A stretch of 9,270 nucleotides of DNA from Candidatus Krumholzibacteriota bacterium (GTDB lineage Bacteria > Krumholzibacteriota > Krumholzibacteriia > Krumholzibacteriales > Krumholzibacteriaceae), in contig JAUWMD010000088.1 in the NCBI GenBank assembly GCA_030613345.1, forward strand, positions 1 to 9,270, in the 5' to 3' direction. Shown here piece by piece: positions 5,392-9,270 of this stretch; position 1 is the first letter of the stretch, and each line of letters starts with the position of its first letter. Under the pieces are notes generated by a model. It was not told where the DNA came from. It was given only the letters and a program-made list of their open reading frames with translations, and made no database searches. Made by a program: the position numbers and the translations under genes.

Positions 5392-6723
5392 TCAGATCCT
5401 GACCTTCTTCCATCCTCCCTCACGGAACTTCCAGACCATCATAAGCGAGAAGACTATCATATAGAGATAAAGGCCCAGCCATGCGACAGTAATGTTCCCG
5501 CCGTAGCGCTCCACTGCCAGCCAGGAGAAGGGGATCATCACTATCCATACGCATATCATCTCGCAGATCATCACGTACATCGTGCTACCCGCTCCCTGGA
5601 GCGTTCGCGACAGCACTATGCCGATGCCGTCGATCAACTGGAAGGCACCGAGCAGCCTGAATGCGGTCACTCCGAGCTCTATCGTCTCGGGGGAACCTGA
5701 GAAGATGCTCATTATCTGCCGCGGAAAGAACATGAAGAGGGTGCCTGTTATTCCCATCAGGACCGAGCCGATCAATGCCGACCTCCAGCCGTAACGCGAA
5801 GCGAGCGCTCCATTCCCCTCACCGAGGCTTCTCCCGACGAGCGTTGCCGAGGCTACACCGACAGACATGCCGACCATGAACGAGAGGTTGAACGCCTTGA
5901 AAATGATGTTGCTGATCGCCAGCTCCTTGACCCCGATCCTGCCGATGAGGCTGAGGAAGACAAGAAATCCGAAGATAGACATACTCTGGACCGCTCTCGG
6001 GGCCGAGATCCGGACGATCGTCCGCATGATATCCGACGAGAGCAGGCTGCCCCCGCGGCGGGCAATCCTGCCGAGAATCCGCCAGTGGACGAGGGCGAGG
6101 TAGAGGATAAGGCCGATTATCGGGGAGATCACAGAGGCGAGCGCAGCCCCCCGTACCTCGAGCCGAGGGAATCCGAGCTTCCCGAATATCAGGATCCAGT
6201 TGAGCAATATATTAAGCAGATTGACGATTATCGATACTGTCATGTCTATTCTCACCCTGGCGACTCCGAAGACGAAGCCCCTCAAAGTGAAGATCATGAC
6301 GATCGTAAAGAGGCCGAGAAACCTGATCTCGAGATAGGGGATCCCCGTGGTGACTACATCAGGGTCTCTGGAGAGAAGGGAGAATATCCACGGCGAGAGG
6401 AAGTAACCGGCGGCCGAAGCGGCGAGCCCCACTACGAAAGCGAGCAGGAGTGAGTTGGCCACTATTCGCGGATACTCCTCCTGGCGGTTTTCGCCGAGGC
6501 GTCTCGATGTCACCGCCTGGGTGCCGATGTTGAGTGCCCCGAAGACGAGGACCGAGACGAGTATGAAAAAGGAGCCGAGCCCGACGGCGGCCAAAGTGAC
6601 GTCGCCCAGGCGGCCGACCATCGCGGTGTCGACGATGTTCAGCGTAGTGTGGGAGATCATGCCGGCGATGACCGGCAGGGCCAGCCGCACTATCTCTCTG
6701 TTCACTTCGGATCCGGTCTTCAT
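5392..6723 (-). CDS. MATE family multidrug efflux transporter
   Basis: This 443-residue inner-membrane protein is the usual size for the NorM/DinF group, with about 12 membrane segments in two similar halves. The N-half signature VDTAMVGRLG is at 31-40, and D32 matches the cation-binding Asp of NorM. The second half has the matching FNLSFMVGMSVGVASATLVGRSLG segment. Such proteins export cationic drugs in exchange for Na+ or H+; the substrate here is unknown. The start ATG has only a weak AAAGG about 6 nt upstream. It has its own candidate promoter (6797-6769). The gene ends 49 nt before the arsR -35 box with no clear terminator between, so read-through into that operon is possible. Nothing indicates regulation by the ArsR protein. 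Confidence 0.93.
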   Translation of the reverse strand: MKTGSEVNREIVRLALPVIAGMISHTTLNIVDTAMVGRLGDVTLAAVGLGSFFILVSVLVFGALNIGTQAVTSRRLGENRQEEYPRIVANSLLLAFVVGLAASAAGYFLSPWIFSLLSRDPDVVTTGIPYLEIRFLGLFTIVMIFTLRGFVFGVARVRIDMTVSIIVNLLNILLNWILIFGKLGFPRLEVRGAALASVISPIIGLILYLALVHWRILGRIARRGGSLLSSDIMRTIVRISAPRAVQSMSIFGFLVFLSLIGRIGVKELAISNIIFKAFNLSFMVGMSVGVASATLVGRSLGEGNGALASRYGWRSALIGSVLMGITGTLFMFFPRQIMSIFSGSPETIELGVTAFRLLGAFQLIDGIGIVLSRTLQGAGSTMYVMICEMICVWIVMIPFSWLAVERYGGNITVAWLGLYLYMIVFSLMMVWKFREGGWKKVRI

Positions 6724-6768
6724 GTCGGCCTTTGCGGTTCGGGACTGTTTCAGGCAGCAGGAGTGACG

Positions 6769-6797
6769 AATATAATCGAAACGCCGCTCCCGTTCAA
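6769..6797 (-). promoter_or_regulatory. Candidate promoter of the MATE gene
   Basis: TTGAAC (6797-6792) is followed after 17 nt by TATATT (6774-6769) on the minus strand, giving a 5' leader of about 40 nt. The -35 box lies in a small imperfect hairpin (CTC/GAG with CGT/ACG) that might also slow transcription arriving from the secreted-protein genes. The 117-nt gap 6724-6840 holds nothing else I can support. Confidence 0.45.
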
Positions 6798-6840
6798 CGG
6801 AGAAGCATTGATGAAGTGACGTCGAAGGGCGAGGATATTG

Positions 6841-7368
6841 CTATCTGTGGATCTTCTTGATATCTCCCCAGCTCGAATGCTCGGTGCCGAGAAGGGTCGG
6901 CAGGTCGATCGAGTAGAGTTGTATCTCGCCGGTGACCGTGGTTGTCAGCCTGACCTTGTATCCCGGTTCGTAAAGCTCCAGATTGTCGCTCCCGGCGACA
7001 ACATGTTCGCAGCCTCACCCGACGAATCCGGAGCCGGAAAAATTGAAGTGGATGATCTGGATCGATTGTGATTCATCGCCGGTAAGCTCCATCCGCAGAT
7101 TGAAGTCTACCCCGGTTGTTCCTTTTACGATGATGCGCGAGGAATGCACCCCGAAGCCGAGGAGGTCGAAATGGTACTCGAGCCATTCACCATCGCAGTC
7201 GAGGCCGTGAAGCCAGCCGTATGAATCAACGGTGATCGGGAGGCCCGCAATGTCGTTTGCCGCGGTATAGTTCGATGCGGGGATAAACACGTCTTCCGCC
7301 GTCGCGGGGGGACAGGCGGCAAAGACGATCAGGGCGATGCATGCCAGTTGTATCTTTCCGGATCTCAT
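6841..7368 (-). CDS. Secreted CBM6-like protein, probable selenoprotein (in-frame TGA = Sec118)
   Basis: The frame starts at ATG 7368 (AAGGA at 7 nt), runs 117 codons to a TGA (7017-7015), then continues 57 codons to TAG. Read as selenocysteine it is 175 residues, against 176 for the neighbouring paralog. U118-G-C120 falls exactly on C118-S-C120 of that paralog without a gap. The tail after residue 118 is 26/57 identical, including YKxRLTT and the WGxIKxxH end. A 7-bp hairpin lies 13 nt after the TGA. The signal peptide is residues 1-24 (ending ATA). GW (51-52), GLD (55-57) and GEWLEY (60-65) recall CBM6-like beta sandwiches. The product should act outside the cytoplasm, which makes an exposed U-x-C redox or metal pair likely. 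A nonsense mutation is the main alternative, but the conserved tail argues against it. The family is not recognised. Confidence 0.78.
6983..7001 (-). promoter_or_regulatory. SECIS-like hairpin in the secreted selenoprotein gene
   Basis: TTGTCGC (7001-6995), loop CGGGA (6994-6990) and GCGACAA (6989-6983) form a perfect 7-bp stem, extendable by one G-U pair. The loop starts 20 nt after the TGA and has G in its second position. The loop ends in GGA directly before the 3' arm, as in the hairpin at 4394-4378. It lies in coding sequence, as is normal for bacterial SECIS. Confidence 0.68.
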
Positions 7369-7384
7369 CTGATATCCTTAGCTT

Positions 7385-7915
7385 TCACTCTTCGTGCAGC
7401 GCCTTGATGTTGCCCCAGGTACACGACTCGCTGGAAGTCAGGACGGGGAGGGAAATGGAATATATCCAGAGCTCTCCCTCCGAGCTGGTAGTAAGCCTCG
7501 CTTTGTACGAGGGCCTGTACATCCCGAGAAGATCGCCGCCGACCGACAGGATGTTGCAGCTGCAGCTGCCGAATCCGAGGCCCGTGAAATCGAACAGGAT
7601 CATCTGCTGCTCGCCGGTCGCGCCGTCGGTAACGGTCAACTCGAGGTGGTACTGCACATTCTCCGCCCCGCGAACGGCCATCCGGACCTCGTAGGTACCG
7701 TATGACTGGGGCTCGATGTCGTACTCGACCCACTCGCCGGGGTAATCGAGTCCAGTCATCCATCCTGTCAGGTTCGTGCCGATCGGATCTGCAGCGATAT
7801 CAAGGCTGTCTGTGTATTCACCGGCATAAACGAGGATGTCCTGGGACGAGGCCCTGCCTGGAAAGGCGAGCGATAATGCGATAAGGGCGATTATTGATGC
7901 GGTCCTGCAGTTCAT
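7385..7915 (-). CDS. Secreted CBM6-like protein with CxC motif (Cys paralog)
   Basis: This 176-residue protein has a signal peptide (residues 1-24, cleavage near RASS-Q). It then has a beta-rich domain with GW (51-52), GLDYPGEWVEY (55-65) and GTYEVRMAVRG (73-83). The last block resembles the carbohydrate-binding CBM6/galactose-binding-like fold, but I claim only a resemblance. C118-S-C120 forms a CxC pair late in the domain, and another Cys is at 165. The start ATG has GGAGG seven nt upstream. It is the first gene of a two-gene unit; its paralog follows after 16 nt and has TGA in place of the C118 codon. A strong promoter precedes it (8001-7972). The CxC could form a disulfide, bind metal or act in thiol redox chemistry outside the cytoplasm. 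The function is unknown. Confidence 0.88.
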   Translation of the reverse strand: MNCRTASIIALIALSLAFPGRASSQDILVYAGEYTDSLDIAADPIGTNLTGWMTGLDYPGEWVEYDIEPQSYGTYEVRMAVRGAENVQYHLELTVTDGATGEQQMILFDFTGLGFGSCSCNILSVGGDLLGMYRPSYKARLTTSSEGELWIYSISLPVLTSSESCTWGNIKALHEE

Positions 7916-7954
7916 CTCTCGGCCTCCGGGCCTGCCCGGGCGGACAGGATTAAT

Positions 7955-7975
7955 TACTTACTTGAATTGTAAGTA
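7955..7975. repeat. Inverted repeat overlapping the secreted-protein promoter
   Basis: TACTTAC (7955-7961) and GTAAGTA (7969-7975) are perfect inverted 7-mers separated by 7 nt. The right arm overlaps the -10 box (7977-7972) and the rest covers the likely start site. This suits a repressor operator, or a 5' hairpin in the mRNA. No cognate regulator is evident. Confidence 0.5.
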
Positions 7976-8001
7976 TATATCGGAGCAGTCCTTCTTGTCA
8001 A
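7972..8001 (-). promoter_or_regulatory. Promoter of the secreted paralog pair
   Basis: The minus strand has a perfect -35 TTGACA (8001-7996), an 18-nt spacer and TATACT (7977-7972, 5/6). Transcription would begin near 7965, giving a leader of about 50 nt before the ATG at 7915. It sits 18 nt after the end of the antiporter gene, so the pair is its own transcription unit. Confidence 0.7.
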
Positions 8002-8019
8002 CATGGTTAAGCGGCTGCG

Positions 8020-9270
8020 TCAGTCGATATCGACCGGCTTTCCGGCGAACCTGACGAATGCGAGCAGAAAGGCTGTGCCGCATGCGAGCGACAGAACGGC
8101 AGGCATCCCGACAGCGAGAAGAAGGTACCCGAATACGATCGACACGGCCCCGACGGTGAGGGCGTATGGGAGCTGGGTGCGGACGTGGTCGATGTGGTCT
8201 GCTCCCGATGCCATTGAGGACATGATCGTCGTGTCCGATATCGGCGAGCAGTGATCGCCGAAAACCGCTCCTGCGAGGATTGCGGCGATCGATGAGTAGA
8301 GGACGCGGTCGAGTGCGGCGCTGTCGCCAGCTTCTCCTGCGAACGTTCCGTAGACGAGAGGGATGACTATAGGAGTGAGTATCGACATCGTTCCCCACGA
8401 TGTGCCCGTAGAGAACGATATGCCGACGGCCAGGAGAAAGACGAGCATGGGAAGGAGCTGGGGTGATATGAGCCCGGACAGATGATGGACGAGATAATCT
8501 GCCGTCCTTATCTCGGAGCAGACCCTTCCTATGCACCAGGCCAGCACGAGGATGATCATCGCCGGCACCATCGACTTGATACCGTTTACGAGGGCCATGA
8601 CTGTCTGCGTCAGGTCGAGGAGTCTCTGTCCCATGGCGAGGGCCGCCGCGACGAGGCATCCGGAGAACGACCCCCAGAGAAGCGCCTTGAACGAATCCGA
8701 TTCCTTTATCATATCGAGCAGCCCGGCGCCTGTTATTCCTTCGGCGGCGAGCGAGGCCCTTCCCGTCACGATCAGTCCAGCGACCGTGACGATTATCACC
8801 GTCGCGATCGGCAGCACCCCGTTGAAGAAACGAGGGGTTGCACCCGGCGCGGTGGCGATGTTCTCGGCGTCCATGTCTGAAATCGGGACGGCCGAGTCGC
8901 TCGACAGCTTTCCGGTCGTCCTCGCCCGTCTCTCGGCCCTGTACATCAGGGAATAGTCCCTTCCCGAAAGCACGATTATCAGCACGAATATGACTGCGAG
9001 TATGGGATAGAAGTTATACGGGATCGCGGAGACGAACGTTCCGAACGGATTGCGGTCGACACCGAGTGCGACGAACGACTGGCTGATAAGCGAGATCTGG
9101 AATCCTATCCAGCTCGTTATCACCGCGAGTACCGTGACCGGGGCCGCCGTGGAGTCGACTATATACGAAAGCTTCTCCCGCGATATCCTCAGCCTGTCGG
9201 TCAGCGGTCGCATCGAGTTTCCGACTATGAGCGTGTTGGTGTAATCGTCGAAGAAGATCAGGACTCCCAG
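8020..9270 (-). CDS. Na+/H+ antiporter, NhaC family (5' end beyond window)
   Basis: At least 416 codons are visible. The frame is open to the right edge, so the start lies outside the window. The visible N-terminal part reads IFFDDYTNTLIVGNSMRPLTD, and an ATG at 9213 is only the internal Met of NSMRP, not the real start. Further family marks are STGTSWGTMSILTPIVIP, then GDHCSPISDTTIMSS and HVRTQLPYAL. Many hydrophobic segments mark an inner-membrane carrier. NhaC-type proteins exchange external H+ (or related ions) for internal Na+, and some relatives exchange organic acids, so the substrate is not certain. It ends 18 nt before the -35 of the secreted-protein promoter, with no clear terminator. 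Confidence 0.92.
   Translation of the reverse strand: MGVLIFFDDYTNTLIVGNSMRPLTDRLRISREKLSYIVDSTAAPVTVLAVITSWIGFQISLISQSFVALGVDRNPFGTFVSAIPYNFYPILAVIFVLIIVLSGRDYSLMYRAERRARTTGKLSSDSAVPISDMDAENIATAPGATPRFFNGVLPIATVIIVTVAGLIVTGRASLAAEGITGAGLLDMIKESDSFKALLWGSFSGCLVAAALAMGQRLLDLTQTVMALVNGIKSMVPAMIILVLAWCIGRVCSEIRTADYLVHHLSGLISPQLLPMLVFLLAVGISFSTGTSWGTMSILTPIVIPLVYGTFAGEAGDSAALDRVLYSSIAAILAGAVFGDHCSPISDTTIMSSMASGADHIDHVRTQLPYALTVGAVSIVFGYLLLAVGMPAVLSLACGTAFLLAFVRFAGKPVDID

Noticed and set aside
6844..7014. Pseudogene by nonsense mutation
   Set aside because: A random nonsense change would not be expected to fall exactly on the Cys of a CxC motif and be followed by a SECIS-like hairpin, with an undamaged tail. 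It remains the main alternative and is kept as a refutation test.
7015..7368. Simple truncated 117-residue secreted protein
   Set aside because: The frame after the TGA aligns with the neighbouring paralog to its very end with no frameshift, so ending the gene at the TGA loses real coding sequence.
1..9270. CRISPR arrays, insertion sequences, integrase or attachment sites next to the tRNAs
   Set aside because: No direct-repeat spacing, transposase motif, terminal inverted repeats or duplicated tRNA 3' end was seen. The region reads as ordinary chromosome apart from the TGA genes.

Overview
The window (about 58% G+C by eye) is from a bacterial chromosome. Its genes are close-packed, with Shine-Dalgarno sites, sigma70-like promoters and tRNAs that encode their own CCA. 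I cannot name the species. The gene style (degenerate peptidase-like lipoprotein, small secreted beta-sandwich proteins, FmdB zinc ribbon) fits a Gram-negative-type, poorly cultured lineage, but that is a guess.

Left part. A tRNA-Met(CAT) on the minus strand (41-117) diverges from a plus-strand run: ilvC (303-1292), a lipoprotein that looks like an inactive peptidase-MA protein (1289-2230, overlapping ilvC by ATGA), and gltX (2257-3828). These are followed by tRNA-Gln(CTG) and tRNA-Glu(CTC), then a strong intrinsic terminator (4055-4084). Glutamyl-tRNA synthetase therefore sits beside the tRNA it charges and the tRNA it may mischarge.

Middle part. A very tight minus-strand operon has four genes: an ArsR-type repressor (5288-4887), a DUF302 protein (4890-4504), a small membrane protein whose frame crosses one in-frame TGA (4500-4333), and an FmdB-type zinc ribbon (4329-4156). 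A TTGACA promoter with a perfect 20-bp palindrome precedes it, which suggests autoregulation. Upstream lies a MATE efflux pump (6723-5392).

Right part. Two tandem paralogous secreted proteins lie on the minus strand: a Cys version (7915-7385, motif C118-S-C120) and a version with an in-frame TGA at exactly residue 118 (7368-6841, motif U118-G-C120). The 5'-truncated NhaC-family antiporter (beyond 9270 to 8020) completes the window.

Main discovery. There are two probable selenoproteins, both hidden because UGA is normally read as stop. In each, the frame continues past a single TGA to a sensible end. Each TGA is followed by a perfect 7-bp hairpin whose loop ends in GGA, 22 or 23 nt after the UGA, which fits the bacterial SECIS pattern. 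For the secreted protein the TGA aligns without gaps to a Cys of the neighbouring paralog, and the tail after the TGA is 26/57 identical to it. The two loci support each other. The Sec machinery (selA, selB, selC, selD) is not in the window, so decoding remains an inference.
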